Source: Alistipes sp. (GTDB taxonomy: Bacteria > Bacteroidota > Bacteroidia > Bacteroidales > Rikenellaceae). From it: a DNA stretch of 64,000 nucleotides. The translations under genes were made by a program, and so were the position numbers. Positions 34,973 to 46,267 of this stretch are shown piece by piece. Each line of letters starts with the position of its first letter. The first letter of the stretch is position 1. The DNA is taken from contig JAGBEH010000001.1 in the NCBI GenBank assembly GCA_017937125.1, forward strand, positions 124,001 to 188,000. Reading direction: 5' to 3'. Below the pieces are notes generated by a model. The model was given only the letters and a program-made list of their open reading frames with translations. It had not been told where the DNA came from and did no database searches.

Positions 34973-35494
34973 TTATTTTCCTGCGGCGAGCAACGACGGC
35001 TGGGTATATGTACGTGCCGCCAGCTCCTTGTCGATCATATAAAGGCCGAGTTTGCTGTCGTCCACCTGCTCGAGCGAGTTGATGATGTCCGATGCGTTTT
35101 CCTCCTCTTCGATCTGTTCGTCGATGAACCATACCAGCATATTCGACGTCGCGAAATCTTTCTCTTCGGCTGCCATATGGGCAAGGTTGTCGATCATCGC
35201 CGTGACTTTCTTCTCGTGTGCGAGCGTATCCTTGAACGCCTCTAAAGGAGATTCCCACGACGTGCGTACTTCGGCTATCGGAGCGAGTTTGACCTCACCG
35301 CCTCGCGAGAGTACGTAGTTGATGAAGATCTGTGCATGGTCCTGCTCCTCCTTGAATTGGATTGCGAACCAGTTTGCGACGCCTTTGTGACCTTTGGCTG
35401 CGGCATCCAGCGACATAGAGAGATAGAGGTAGGCCGACCACATTTCGGCATTTACCTGCGCATTGATAGCGTCTTGTAATTTCTGACTTAACAT
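34973..35494 (-). CDS. ftnA: Non-heme ferritin
   Basis: A 173-residue bacterial ferritin-like (FtnA) protein. With the ATG at 35494 the ferroxidase residues fall on the canonical numbers: Glu17, Glu50, His53, Glu94, Gln127 and Glu130 (NAEMWSAY, EEQDHAQIF, WFIDEQIEEE). Twenty-four subunits form a shell that oxidises Fe2+ and stores iron, also limiting Fenton chemistry in an anaerobe. An in-frame start 15 codons upstream overlaps the promoter element TATTTTTG (35537-35544) and is rejected. It is a single-gene unit with its own terminator. Confidence 0.95.
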   Translation of the reverse strand: MLSQKLQDAINAQVNAEMWSAYLYLSMSLDAAAKGHKGVANWFAIQFKEEQDHAQIFINYVLSRGGEVKLAPIAEVRTSWESPLEAFKDTLAHEKKVTAMIDNLAHMAAEEKDFATSNMLVWFIDEQIEEEENASDIINSLEQVDDSKLGLYMIDKELAARTYTQPSLLAAGK

Positions 35495-35536
35495 ATTCGT
35501 TGTATTTTCGGTGTTTGTATTCTGTTTTTCCGTTTT

Positions 35537-35544
35537 CAAAAATA
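35537..35544 (-). promoter_or_regulatory. -7 element TATTTTTG of the ferritin gene
   Basis: An exact TAnnTTTG match 42 bases before the chosen ATG. The region up to 35723 holds nothing else I can recognise. Confidence 0.55.
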
Positions 35545-35723
35545 ACTAATTAAACGATATGTTGTACCGCCTTTCCGATTATTAATTCCGACACTGCCAT
35601 AAGTTATTCTTATATATGCCGCAATATCGCGCGGGAACGGTCTTCCGCCGCGTCGTCGTGCTTCGCTCGCAGGCGGCGAAATGTCGTGACGGCCGCCGAG
35701 TGTCCGCACCGACGTATCGCCCG

Positions 35724-35758
35724 AAAAAAACGGACCGAAGAGACGGTCCGTTTTTTTT
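35724..35758 (-). terminator. Terminator of the NhaD-type antiporter gene
   Basis: The arms ACGGACC and GGTCCGT extend into A7/T8 runs, giving a U tract on the minus strand. It lies 4 bases past the antiporter stop. Confidence 0.85.
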
Positions 35759-35761
35759 GTA

Positions 35762-37078
35762 TCAGAAGAATATCAGCTGTGTTATGATGTATATCGGCAG
35801 CAGTACTATGAGCGAGAACTTGTACATATACCCGAGGAAAGAGGGCATTTTCACTCCTTCGCGCTCGGCTATGGCTTTGACCATAAAGTTGGGCCCGTTG
35901 CCGATGTATGTCATCGCACCGAAGAATACGGCCCCGAGCGAAATGGCACGCAGCAGCATCTCGGGAATGCCTGCCACGACGGCGGCATTCTCCGCGACTG
36001 GCAGACCTGTCGCCACGGTGTGGAAGGCGACGGCCGTAGGCGCATTGTCGAGGAATGAACTGAGAATGCCCGTAGAGTAGAAGAACTGCCACGGCTCGGT
36101 CAGCCCCAGAGAGCTTGCATGGGCGTTGAGGTAGATCAATGCGGGTGTCATAGTCGTAAAGATGCCGATGAACAGAATCGCCACTTCGGCTATGGGCTCC
36201 CACGAGAAGTTGTTTGCACGCCGTACGCTCTTTTTGGTCGTGTACAGCGATAGGAAGATTATCGCCGTAAGGATTATCTCGCGCAGGAATTTTATATACA
36301 GCGGTGCATCCTCGCGTCCCATTGCCGGAATGTAGGACTCGTTTATGAATGCTACGGTCGTTACCGTGGCTATTATGTAAAATATGTTTATGGCACCCGA
36401 TAACGACAGGCGTACCTGCTCGTCGTCTTCGTCCTCGTCGTTGCAGACGGTAGGTACCTTGCCCTCGGTCTCTTTGCGGTAAAGGATTTTGTCCGTGACG
36501 AAGTATATGGCCAGCAGCGATGCACCGACGAATGCCCATTCGGGGAACAGATGCGTGAACCACTCGAACGGTGCTCCTCGCAGGTAGAGCAGGAACAACG
36601 GCGGGTCGCCCAACGGCGACAGCACGCCTCCGCAGTTGGCCACGAGCGCTATGAAGAAGCATATCGTGTGGGCCTTGTATCGGCGGCACTTGTTGATTTC
36701 GAGCAGAGGGCGTATCAGCAGCATCGCGGCGCCCGTTGTCCCGATGAACGACGATATGTTGAATCCGATAAGCAGGACTATCGCGTTTATCAGCGGCGTG
36801 GCCGTCATATTGTATTTTATTTTGATTCCGCCCGTTACGACGAACAGCGTACAGAGCAGGATTATGAACGGCAGGTAATCGAAAAAGATCTGGTCTACGA
36901 CCTTGTCGCCCAATCCGATATATGCCATATATGCGGCTGTCGGTATCGACAGCGCCAAGACGAAAATGAGTTTGTTGAGATTCTTCTCCCATTTGTTCTT
37001 GAAGATCAGCGGTGCTACGGCTATTACGAGCAGCATTATTCCGAACGGAATCATCATCCACGCTTCAACCTGTTGCAT
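35762..37078 (-). CDS. NhaD-type Na+/H+ antiporter
   Basis: A 438-residue membrane protein of the ion transporter superfamily (NhaD/ArsB/CitM-like), with about 12 hydrophobic helices. Characteristic features are ISSFIGTTGAAMLLIRPLL, GGVLSPLGDPPLFLLYLRG (the conserved GDPP region), and SSFLDNAPTAVAFH near the C-terminus. NhaD proteins exchange Na+ or Li+ for H+. ATG 37078 is chosen because it follows the TACATTTG element (37106-37113) and begins the hydrophobic protein proper. A highly acidic loop (EDEDDEQ) lies in the centre. Exact ion specificity is inferred from the family. Confidence 0.88.
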   Translation of the reverse strand: MQQVEAWMMIPFGIMLLVIAVAPLIFKNKWEKNLNKLIFVLALSIPTAAYMAYIGLGDKVVDQIFFDYLPFIILLCTLFVVTGGIKIKYNMTATPLINAIVLLIGFNISSFIGTTGAAMLLIRPLLEINKCRRYKAHTICFFIALVANCGGVLSPLGDPPLFLLYLRGAPFEWFTHLFPEWAFVGASLLAIYFVTDKILYRKETEGKVPTVCNDEDEDDEQVRLSLSGAINIFYIIATVTTVAFINESYIPAMGREDAPLYIKFLREIILTAIIFLSLYTTKKSVRRANNFSWEPIAEVAILFIGIFTTMTPALIYLNAHASSLGLTEPWQFFYSTGILSSFLDNAPTAVAFHTVATGLPVAENAAVVAGIPEMLLRAISLGAVFFGAMTYIGNGPNFMVKAIAEREGVKMPSFLGYMYKFSLIVLLPIYIITQLIFF

Positions 37079-37105
37079 ATTGTTTCTTGAATTTTGGTGT
37101 CGCGG

Positions 37106-37113
37106 CAAATGTA
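37106..37113 (-). promoter_or_regulatory. -7 element TACATTTG of the NhaD-type gene
   Basis: An exact TAnnTTTG match 28 bases before the chosen ATG. Confidence 0.55.
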
Positions 37114-37250
37114 ACAAAAATTTTGCAATGTTGTGACGCCCCGTTCGAGACGGAACCGTTTGGAACCGTATTGTGGAAATAACGGATGTTTTTCGCAATA
37201 ATCGCGGTCGGGGGCACGCTCGTCCCGTATGCCGTTCGGTGCATATCGCA

Positions 37251-37281
37251 CAAAAATACCCCGCAACTTTGTGTTGCGGGG
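37251..37281 (-). terminator. Terminator of the sdhCAB operon
   Basis: The minus-strand hairpin CCCCGCAAC / GTTGCGGGG (37259-37281) is followed by a T-rich run (TATTTTTG), 25 bases past the sdhB stop. Confidence 0.85.
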
Positions 37282-37305
37282 CATACGATTACCGTCGTTC
37301 GAATA

Positions 37306-38049
37306 CTAATCCTCGAACTTCGCAGCGAGGAATTCGCGGTTCAGACGTGCGATATGCGCAATGGATATAGCCTTCGGGCATTCTGCCTGACAAGCACCCG
37401 TATTGGTGCAGTTGCCGAAACCGAGCTCGTCCATTTTCGCAACCATAGCCTTGGCGCGGCGTGCGCCCTCGACACGCCCCTGCGGGAGCTTCGCGAGCGA
37501 CGATACGCGTGCCGCCACGAACAACATCGCCGAGCCGTTCTTGCAGGTAGCGGCGCAAGCTCCGCAACCTACGCAGGCCGCAGCGTCCATCGACTCGTCG
37601 GCATCCGCCTTGGGAATGGGTATCGCATTGCCGTCGGGTACCGAGTTGGTGCGTACGGATACGAAACCGCCCGCCTGAAGTATCTGGTCGTATGCGGAAC
37701 GGTTCACCACGAGGTCCTTGATTACGGGGAATGCCGCCGAACGCCACGGTTCGATGGTTATAGTCGCTCCGTCCTCGAACTTGCGCATATAGATCTGGCA
37801 GGTCGTAGCAGCCGTACCGGGACCGTGCGCACGGCCGTCGATATGGAGCGAGCACATACCGCATATGCCCTCGCGGCAGTCGTGGTCGAATGCCACAGGC
37901 TCCTCGCCTTTGTGTACGAGGTCGTTATTCAGGATGTCGAGCATCTCCAAAAACGACGTGTCGGGCGAGATGTTGTCTACCGTATAGGTTTGGAAACCGC
38001 CCTTTGCTTTGGCGTCCTTTTGACGCCATATCTTCAATGTGAATTTCAT
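37306..38049 (-). CDS. sdhB: Fumarate reductase/succinate dehydrogenase iron-sulfur subunit
   Basis: A 247-residue SdhB/FrdB. Three Fe-S clusters are visible: a [2Fe-2S] plant-ferredoxin-type cluster ([15 protein letters not shown] and a later Cys in TTCQ), a [4Fe-4S] site ([11 protein letters not shown]) and a [3Fe-4S]/[4Fe-4S] site ([12 protein letters not shown]). It passes electrons between the flavoprotein and the membrane cytochrome. The ATG at 38049 (MKFTLKIW) is preferred over one eight codons upstream. It is the last gene of sdhCAB, 33 bases after sdhA. In gut Bacteroidota this complex works mainly as a fumarate reductase. Confidence 0.96.
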   Translation of the reverse strand: MKFTLKIWRQKDAKAKGGFQTYTVDNISPDTSFLEMLDILNNDLVHKGEEPVAFDHDCREGICGMCSLHIDGRAHGPGTAATTCQIYMRKFEDGATITIEPWRSAAFPVIKDLVVNRSAYDQILQAGGFVSVRTNSVPDGNAIPIPKADADESMDAAACVGCGACAATCKNGSAMLFVAARVSSLAKLPQGRVEGARRAKAMVAKMDELGFGNCTNTGACQAECPKAISIAHIARLNREFLAAKFED

Positions 38050-38082
38050 TGCCTGATTTTTAATTAAAGTCAAACGTCAAAA

Positions 38083-40029
<1,947 letters not shown>

Positions 40030-40060
40030 ATCCTGTAAATTTTAATGTTCTTGATAATGT

Positions 40061-40744
40061 TTAGCAGAGCGACTTGATGAAGAATACGACTACTACCGCC
40101 GCGAATCCGACGAACAAAAGCGTCGCTATGATATTGGCTATGCACTTCAGACGGGGATACCACGTATCGTTGGCCCATCCCGCCGTCTGGAACATTGACC
40201 ATACGCCGTGCGTGAGGTGGAACCAGAGAGCTGCCAGCCAAACTAAGTAGAGAGCTACGTAATACCACTGCGAGAAGGTGTACTCGATAAGTGCCGCACC
40301 GTCTACGGGCGACATCCCGAGGGAATTCGTATGGCCGCCCATAATCTCTACCAGCTGCATTTTCGACCAGAAGTTGAACAGGTGCAATGCCAGACCGCCG
40401 AGAACGACGAAACCTATGGCGAGCATATTCTTCGAAGCCCAGTCCACGCCCTTCTCCTGCACCGTCATAGCGTAACGTACGCTGCCGCGGGCACGGCGGT
40501 TCTGAACGGTAAGGATAATCGCATAGACGAAGTGGACCAGCACGCCCGCTGCAAGTACAGCCGTACCTGCCAGCGCATACCAGTTGGCGCCGAGGAACCC
40601 GCAAATCATATTGTAGGCGTCGGCCGACACCAGAGCGGCGAGGTTCATCGACATGTGGAACAGCAGGAAAAGAACCAGAAAACAGCCCGAAACGGACATA
40701 ACGAGTTTTCTTCCCAAAGATGAATTAGTTAAAAAACAGCCCAT
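40061..40744 (-). CDS. sdhC: Fumarate reductase/succinate dehydrogenase cytochrome b subunit
   Basis: A 227-residue membrane anchor with five hydrophobic helices, as in the di-heme type B quinol:fumarate reductases. Conserved His residues that could ligate heme are seen in LLFHMSMNL, VHFVYAI, ALHLFNFW and WFHLTHGVWS. It exchanges electrons with menaquinol. It is the first gene of the operon, with a well-formed promoter (40811-40840, minus strand) and a leader of about 60 bases. The single large anchor subunit rather than separate C and D subunits is typical of this phylum. Confidence 0.93.
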   Translation of the reverse strand: MGCFLTNSSLGRKLVMSVSGCFLVLFLLFHMSMNLAALVSADAYNMICGFLGANWYALAGTAVLAAGVLVHFVYAIILTVQNRRARGSVRYAMTVQEKGVDWASKNMLAIGFVVLGGLALHLFNFWSKMQLVEIMGGHTNSLGMSPVDGAALIEYTFSQWYYVALYLVWLAALWFHLTHGVWSMFQTAGWANDTWYPRLKCIANIIATLLFVGFAAVVVVFFIKSLC

Positions 40745-40810
40745 AATTTTTTAGAATTTGATTATATTTGTGTTCGTGATTTTTCGTCCAATCCGTTGCT
40801 CACGGCAGCA

Positions 40811-40840
40811 CAAAGATAATTATTGTTTGCGGAATAACAA
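40811..40840 (-). promoter_or_regulatory. Promoter of the sdhCAB operon
   Basis: On the minus strand TTG (40838-40840), a 19-base spacer, then TATCTTTG (40811-40818), a close fit to the Bacteroidota consensus. Confidence 0.7.
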
Positions 40841-40966
40841 CATAATAGCCCCAAATTTTGCTCATATCATCGGCCCCGTGCCGAATTTGTACGGCGGCTT
40901 TGCGGGCGGGAAGCGGTGCGGCTTGTGTCGAAGAGGAGGTGAACAGTCGATATTGCAGGCGATTAT

Positions 40967-41500
40967 ATGGATAAGGGAAGCATACGCCGAGAGGTGAAAA
41001 AACGTGTGGCGCAGATGTCGGCCGAGGAGAAATCCGCGGCCTCGCGCCGTATATTCGGGCAGGTTGCGGCATCTGATGAGTTCCGCCGTGCCGAGGTCGT
41101 GGCCGTTTACGCCTCGCTGGCCGACGAACCGCAGACGGCCGAATTCATCTCCGAATGGCAGGGATGCAAACGCATCGTTTTGCCGCGTGTGGAGGGGGAT
41201 GTTATGCGTTTTTACGATTACGCCCCCGAACGTATGCGCAAGGGCGCTTTCGGAATCTCGGAACCTGTGGGCGATGTGCCCTGCCCGCCCGAAAATATAG
41301 ATTTTATGGTCGTTCCCGCCGTTGCGTTCACACGTGCGGGCGAGAGGCTCGGGCGCGGCAGGGGATTTTACGACAGATATTTGTCGCAGGCGGGTTTCCG
41401 CGCCTATACCGTGGGGGTGTGTTTCAACGTGCAGCTTGCGGACGAGCTGCCCTCGGAACCTTTCGATGTCGCGGTCGGGAAGGTGATAAGCGATTCGTGA
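40967..41500 (+). CDS. 5-formyltetrahydrofolate cyclo-ligase
   Basis: A 177-residue enzyme that uses ATP to convert 5-formyl-THF into 5,10-methenyl-THF, recycling a folate storage form. The N-terminal helix KGSIRREVKKRVAQMSAEEK and the ATP-binding signature ERLGRGRGFYDRYL near residue 135 identify the family. It lies alone between the sdh promoter region and a converging DUF5723 gene. A TATATTTG on the plus strand at 40763-40770 is about 200 bases upstream and may or may not drive it. A hairpin at 41590-41623 follows. Confidence 0.93.
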   Translation: MDKGSIRREVKKRVAQMSAEEKSAASRRIFGQVAASDEFRRAEVVAVYASLADEPQTAEFISEWQGCKRIVLPRVEGDVMRFYDYAPERMRKGAFGISEPVGDVPCPPENIDFMVVPAVAFTRAGERLGRGRGFYDRYLSQAGFRAYTVGVCFNVQLADELPSEPFDVAVGKVISDS

Positions 41501-41589
41501 ATCGGCATACGCACCTTGTTCGTCATATGTCACCTTATCTGTCGCCGACGGCATTGCGGAAAACCGCAGTCGGCAGCCATATCGGAACG

Positions 41590-41623
41590 AACGGCGGATT
41601 CCCCCAAAAAGGAATCCGCCGTT
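41590..41623. terminator. Hairpin between convergent cyclo-ligase and DUF5723 genes
   Basis: The 13-base perfect arms AACGGCGGATTCC and GGAATCCGCCGTT flank an 8-base loop. No T run follows on either strand, so it is a terminator-like or mRNA-protecting hairpin. Confidence 0.7.
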
Positions 41624-41641
41624 CCGTATCTGTCTGCGTTG

Positions 41642-43057
41642 TTATTTATTCCTGTTTTTTACTTTGACGCGTCCTGCGGCGACATCGTCTTTGTAGGCTT
41701 TGGAGTATTTGGCACGGCCGAGGGAGAACCCGAGACCGACATACATATTCATAGATTTCATATTGACGGGAATCGGTATGTCGCCGAGCTTCGCGTATTT
41801 GTAATCTATGAAATCGGTCCCTATGAACAGATTGAACGCACGCGGGTGGATGTTCAGCGCAAAACCGAATACTCCGGGGCGGTTATGGTTCAGGAACGTG
41901 TGGCTTACGGTGGCCGTCAGCCAGTTCACGGGCTTGAAGTTGGCCGAGGCCGTCAGCTCGGTATACGAGAATCCCGTTCCGATCTTCGTGTGGGACAGCA
42001 GTCCGAAACTTATGCGGTTGCGAAGTATCGCATATTCGGCGCCGAAATTGAGCGACATATTCAGACGTTTGGTGTAGGAGCCTGCGGGTTTCGTCGCGGT
42101 AAACTCGAAATCTTCGCTCGAGGTCTTTACCTCTTCCGCATCGAAATCGTAACCTTCGTAGAGGAATCCTGCGCGTGCATCGGCATTGAATGTCGTGGCT
42201 TTGTTCCAGCATATGAATCCCAGATCTGTAACTGCCGCCGATACGCGCAGGTGGTCGTCGAGCAGGCGCACCTCTATGCCGAGATCGACGGCGGCTCCTC
42301 CGCTCTTTATGCGGTCCGCCGATATGTGATCGATGTCGAAAACGTCGTCCATCGACAATTTCTCGCCGACAGGGTAACCGGAGTTGGAAAGAATCGAGTT
42401 GCCGCGCAGGTGGCCGCTCATACGTGCTTCGACCAGTTTGTCCGTCACATTGACGTAGAGTTTGTCTACGGTCAGACTCGTCTGCGCGAGGCCGACCAGC
42501 CCCTTGACCCTGAACCCGACGGTAATGAAATCCCTGATCGGAATCGCGGCGCCGAGATAAGCCTCCAGATAGCTGTTTACGCCGATATTCATCCCCGACA
42601 TATCGTAATTTCCCTGCCCGAGCGTCGTTATGAGCGAAAAGAACTGTTTGGGTATGGTTATGTTGGTCTGACCCTTCAGGTTGAGGCCGAACGCCCAGAA
42701 ATAGCGTTTCGAGTGCCCGCCGAATCCGAGCAGGTTGTAGGAACCGTCTAAATCGACCGTGTTGTTTCTGGGCAGTTTCCGCAGGAAATCTTTTTTGTCC
42801 ACGGCATTGTTGAGGAACGTTACCGTACCGTTGTCGGTCGGATAGAGGAAATTACTTACCGACAGATAGTTGTTGTTCATTCCGATTCCTATGCCGCCCA
42901 AAGCGGGGAAGTTGATGTAGCCGCGCGTCGGCGCCAGAGCGGGGTTCATATCCGTACGGAATGTCGAACCCTCCATAAAGTACGACGTCCGCATCTGCGC
43001 CGTTGCCGCAAAGGATGTCGCAATGGCTATTATCGAGATCAAATATATCTTTTTCAT
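41642..43057 (-). CDS. DUF5723-family outer-membrane beta-barrel protein
   Basis: A 471-residue exported protein (signal peptide about 1-21, ending ATAQ). The remaining sequence alternates polar and hydrophobic residues in many short strands with aromatic ends, and begins TSYFMEGSTFRTDMNPALAP, the start typical of DUF5723/PorV-like barrel proteins in Bacteroidota. Its function is unknown; related barrels take part in outer-membrane transport or secretion. The ATG at 43057 (MKKIYLI) is preferred over one four codons upstream. It lies 28 bases after the large lipoprotein gene on the same strand, so the pair is probably an operon. Confidence 0.8.
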   Translation of the reverse strand: MKKIYLISIIAIATSFAATAQMRTSYFMEGSTFRTDMNPALAPTRGYINFPALGGIGIGMNNNYLSVSNFLYPTDNGTVTFLNNAVDKKDFLRKLPRNNTVDLDGSYNLLGFGGHSKRYFWAFGLNLKGQTNITIPKQFFSLITTLGQGNYDMSGMNIGVNSYLEAYLGAAIPIRDFITVGFRVKGLVGLAQTSLTVDKLYVNVTDKLVEARMSGHLRGNSILSNSGYPVGEKLSMDDVFDIDHISADRIKSGGAAVDLGIEVRLLDDHLRVSAAVTDLGFICWNKATTFNADARAGFLYEGYDFDAEEVKTSSEDFEFTATKPAGSYTKRLNMSLNFGAEYAILRNRISFGLLSHTKIGTGFSYTELTASANFKPVNWLTATVSHTFLNHNRPGVFGFALNIHPRAFNLFIGTDFIDYKYAKLGDIPIPVNMKSMNMYVGLGFSLGRAKYSKAYKDDVAAGRVKVKNRNK

Positions 43058-43085
43058 CGTTTCTGTCATTTAGTTATCGGCATCC

Positions 43086-46022
43086 TTATTTGTCGAGTTT
43101 GTCCAAATCTATCGTTATTCCGTCCTTTATCCTCAACTTCAACACTCCCGAAATCATCTGCTGCGAATTCAGGGCGCTGTAGTCCGAACCGTTGTTGCGC
43201 AGGTTGATACCGAATTTCAGCCCGTCCACCGTTTCCAGACGCTTGAGCGAGCCGTCCTCGCCGAGGTCCAGCTTTATGGTTATCGTCGAGGCGGTCGTTT
43301 TTTTGCCGCTCTTCGGGTCGTGTCCCTTGATGATGTTGTCGGTGCCTAATTCGGCCTTGATGTCCGTAGGGTTGCCGTCGGCGTCTACGAATTCGGCGCT
43401 GAGGAGCAGATCGAGGGGTATGTCGGTCGAGAACTCGGCGATGACGGCTATCTCGCCGACGGATATTTCACGGTCCGTTATGTCGGCGAACGTGTCGCCC
43501 AACCCCGTCACCGTGTCTTCGTACGAGATGTCGAGCGAGCGGCCGAATTCGAGCGGAATCGCGACGCTGTATCCGTATGTTATCGTGTACGACGGCTTCG
43601 TGAGATCGACGGTATGCGTCTCGTCGGTTTTGGAGCGTACGTCGAAATCGACGGCTACGGTGGATGGAATCTTGTTCTGCAACAGCCTGCCCAGATCGGC
43701 CGCGATGAACGTTATGCCCTCGCGGTTTTCGAACTGCGCACGGCGGCGTTCGGTCGATATGACGATATGGGAAACCCTGTCGCCCGCTATGCGTACGTTC
43801 TCCACAGTGACCGCATTGTCGGGCATCGCCTCGCCGTTTTCGTCGAACGGGTCGAGTTTTACGCCTGCCTCGAACGATACGCCGACGGGATTGTCGAGGT
43901 CTATCTCGATTATCGGGTCTACGGCCATATCGTCGATTTTAAGCGAGTATTCGGCTATGTCGCCGAGTTCGAGCACCGTCGGTTTTACGGATGTTACCTT
44001 ATAGTCTACCGTTCCCGTGAATTTCGAGACCGCTATGTCGTCGATGTCGAAATCGATGTCTATTTTGGTCTTCGATGCTTCGAGATTTATGTCCGAGCCG
44101 TCGGCTATCGTTATGCCTCCCGTTATGATGAACGTCTCGTCGATTGCCAGTCGTTTTTTGCCGTCGGATTCGGTAATCGCCGGCAGATTTTCTATGGCGT
44201 CTATCTCGATGGTCGCGACGGACAGCGTCCTGTCGGTATTGGGATGCCATTCGAGATTCTCGATACGCAGAATCCTGTCGCCGTTCTCGGCCGTGTATAT
44301 GTTTTTCTGATTATCGGCGGGGCGTATCATCTTTTTCATATTTACCGAAAGGTCTATGGCAACCTTGTCTACGGGGAATGCCTGACCTTCGGCCAGCGAC
44401 AGTCCGATTGTTGCCTTGACCTTGCCGCCGTCTACGGACTCTATGTCCAGACGCTCGATGCCCGTAATCTCGTCGGGCAGATCGACCGTATGGGTCAGAT
44501 GCGGATTGTTCTCGGCGCCGAGATCGAAGTCGAATATCTGCTCGCGCAATGTTATTTCGCTGTGCGCGAGGTCGATGGCGAATGTCGCCGCTTCGATGGA
44601 GGTCGTGACGTTCACGGGCGAGACGTCGGGGGTGATCTCCGACAGCAGGAACACCTGTCCGGCGGGTATTTCGCTTATGCGTACGTCGATCTCGTTTTTG
44701 ACGGTGAATTGCCCGTTCTTTAGCTCCGCATTGCCTTTCGTGCAGTCTATGCTCTTGAGTTCGAGTGCTATTCCGTCCTGAAGGGCGCGCAGGGGGACTT
44801 TCAGGACATTGGTCGCCGTATTGAGATATCCGTTGCGGTCGGCGGCGAATACGAAATTGTCTGGCAGGTCTATCGTGGCGGTGGGAATGTCGCTTTTCAG
44901 CCACTCAAGCCCGCGTACGGACATCCTTATCGGGGCATTCGAGAACACTATATTGTCGATGGACCCGATGCCTTCGGGAATGCCGTTGAACGTATAGACC
45001 ATATCGGTCTTGTGGGATGAAGCGTCTATGCGTATGGTGTTCGTAACCACCTCCACATCCTTGCATACGGGAACTGCGGACATTGAAAATTCGGGTGCAT
45101 ACGAGGAGTTGTAATAGCCCGCTACGGCATCGAACCGAAGCGTGAACTCGTATTTCAATTCGTCTGCTATCTTCAGTATTCCGCCCGTTACGGCCGTATC
45201 GTGCAGGTCTATGCTGCGGATGTAGGCGCGCATATTTATTTTGTCCGCACCCGCCGCGACATCGCCGCCGGTAACGGCTATCGTGCTGCCGACAGGATTG
45301 CCGTTTTCGTCCAGCAACTCGTAACCTGCGGGGAAGACGATTCGTAAATCGTATTTGCCTCCGCCGTTGATGCTCTTCATTCCGTTGAGGGCTAACGCTA
45401 TGTCGAACGGCGTTCCGTATGCCGACGACTTGTCGCCCAGATACAGCTTGTTGATGCGGGCGATTTCGGGCGAAAGCTCGAACGACCCCGTGAACTCGGC
45501 CGTGCCGGACAGGTGTAGCGTTCTGTCGCCGAGAGCGGGAATGGTTCCCGACGGGAGGGATATTCCGCTGCCGATTTCGCTCCGTATCGATATGGGGTTC
45601 AGCGAAGGTGCCGTGTCGAGGTCGGGATAGCCGAGGACGAACGATGACGTCACGCTGCTGAAATCGAACGTAGACGGGATGTCGGGCGCCGAGAACGAGA
45701 CGGGCGTTATACCCGGCGATATTCCCGTAATGTGTGGTATCGATATTCCGTCGATGGCGAATTCGTCTCCTTCGTCGGTGAATTTGATCGTGTAGACTCC
45801 GTCCTGATCTACGAGGTCGGCGATGTCGTTGCCGATGAGTTCCCCGAGACTTTTCGGTTTCACTGTACCGAGCGGCAGAATTACGGTTTCGCCTCCGACG
45901 GTCACCTCTTTGGAGATGTTTTCCAAATCGTAGCCGTCGTCGATACAGGCTGTGCCGAATGCCGGAAGCATAAGCGCAACGGTCGTGTACGCGAATATCC
46001 GTTTGAGGGTAGGTTGTATCAT
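43086..46022 (-). CDS. Large lipoprotein of unknown function (978 residues)
   Basis: Signal peptide with lipobox FGTAC (Cys26), then an acidic start DDGYDLENISKEVTVGGETV. The rest is beta-rich, with many short segments such as DLPDEITGIERLDIES and NITIDLPDNF-like strands that recur at intervals, suggesting tandem immunoglobulin-like or beta-sandwich domains. I do not recognise an enzymatic domain. The start at 46022 fits the signal peptide; the longer frame upstream crosses the promoter element. It is followed by a DUF5723 barrel gene (28 bases), so the two may act together at the outer membrane. The function is unknown. Confidence 0.75.
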   Translation of the reverse strand: MIQPTLKRIFAYTTVALMLPAFGTACIDDGYDLENISKEVTVGGETVILPLGTVKPKSLGELIGNDIADLVDQDGVYTIKFTDEGDEFAIDGISIPHITGISPGITPVSFSAPDIPSTFDFSSVTSSFVLGYPDLDTAPSLNPISIRSEIGSGISLPSGTIPALGDRTLHLSGTAEFTGSFELSPEIARINKLYLGDKSSAYGTPFDIALALNGMKSINGGGKYDLRIVFPAGYELLDENGNPVGSTIAVTGGDVAAGADKINMRAYIRSIDLHDTAVTGGILKIADELKYEFTLRFDAVAGYYNSSYAPEFSMSAVPVCKDVEVVTNTIRIDASSHKTDMVYTFNGIPEGIGSIDNIVFSNAPIRMSVRGLEWLKSDIPTATIDLPDNFVFAADRNGYLNTATNVLKVPLRALQDGIALELKSIDCTKGNAELKNGQFTVKNEIDVRISEIPAGQVFLLSEITPDVSPVNVTTSIEAATFAIDLAHSEITLREQIFDFDLGAENNPHLTHTVDLPDEITGIERLDIESVDGGKVKATIGLSLAEGQAFPVDKVAIDLSVNMKKMIRPADNQKNIYTAENGDRILRIENLEWHPNTDRTLSVATIEIDAIENLPAITESDGKKRLAIDETFIITGGITIADGSDINLEASKTKIDIDFDIDDIAVSKFTGTVDYKVTSVKPTVLELGDIAEYSLKIDDMAVDPIIEIDLDNPVGVSFEAGVKLDPFDENGEAMPDNAVTVENVRIAGDRVSHIVISTERRRAQFENREGITFIAADLGRLLQNKIPSTVAVDFDVRSKTDETHTVDLTKPSYTITYGYSVAIPLEFGRSLDISYEDTVTGLGDTFADITDREISVGEIAVIAEFSTDIPLDLLLSAEFVDADGNPTDIKAELGTDNIIKGHDPKSGKKTTASTITIKLDLGEDGSLKRLETVDGLKFGINLRNNGSDYSALNSQQMISGVLKLRIKDGITIDLDKLDK

Positions 46023-46050
46023 ACGTGAATGATTTTTTGTTAATCCGTCG

Positions 46051-46058
46051 CAAAAATA
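46051..46058 (-). promoter_or_regulatory. -7 element TATTTTTG of the large lipoprotein / DUF5723 operon
   Basis: An exact TAnnTTTG match 28 bases before the ATG. The rest of the intergenic region holds GC hairpins (46167-46211) and the uvrC promoter. Confidence 0.5.
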
Positions 46059-46229
46059 ATAAAATCCGTTCAAAATGATGCATTTTCGTCTTTTTTTACC
46101 TTGATAATAATGTGATCGTTGTTCCCGCTGTCGTGAAAAGGGTGCGGGGCGGGTCGAATCCGTAAACGCGGCTTGGCCGCGAACGTCCCGACCGTCGAGA
46201 GACGGGGCGGGTATTAAATTTGTTCGAAG

Positions 46230-46260
46230 TTGCATATGGTTGCCGAAATTTCTATATTTG
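46230..46260 (+). promoter_or_regulatory. Promoter of uvrC
   Basis: TTG at 46230-46232, a 20-base spacer and TATATTTG at 46253-46260, 7 bases before ATG 46268. A second TAAATTTG at 46215-46222 may be an extra start site. Confidence 0.65.
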
Positions 46261-46267
46261 TTGCGTT

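Noticed and set aside
46150-46165. GGGTCGAATCC resembling a tRNA T-loop
   Set aside because: No acceptor, D or anticodon arms can be built around it on either strand.
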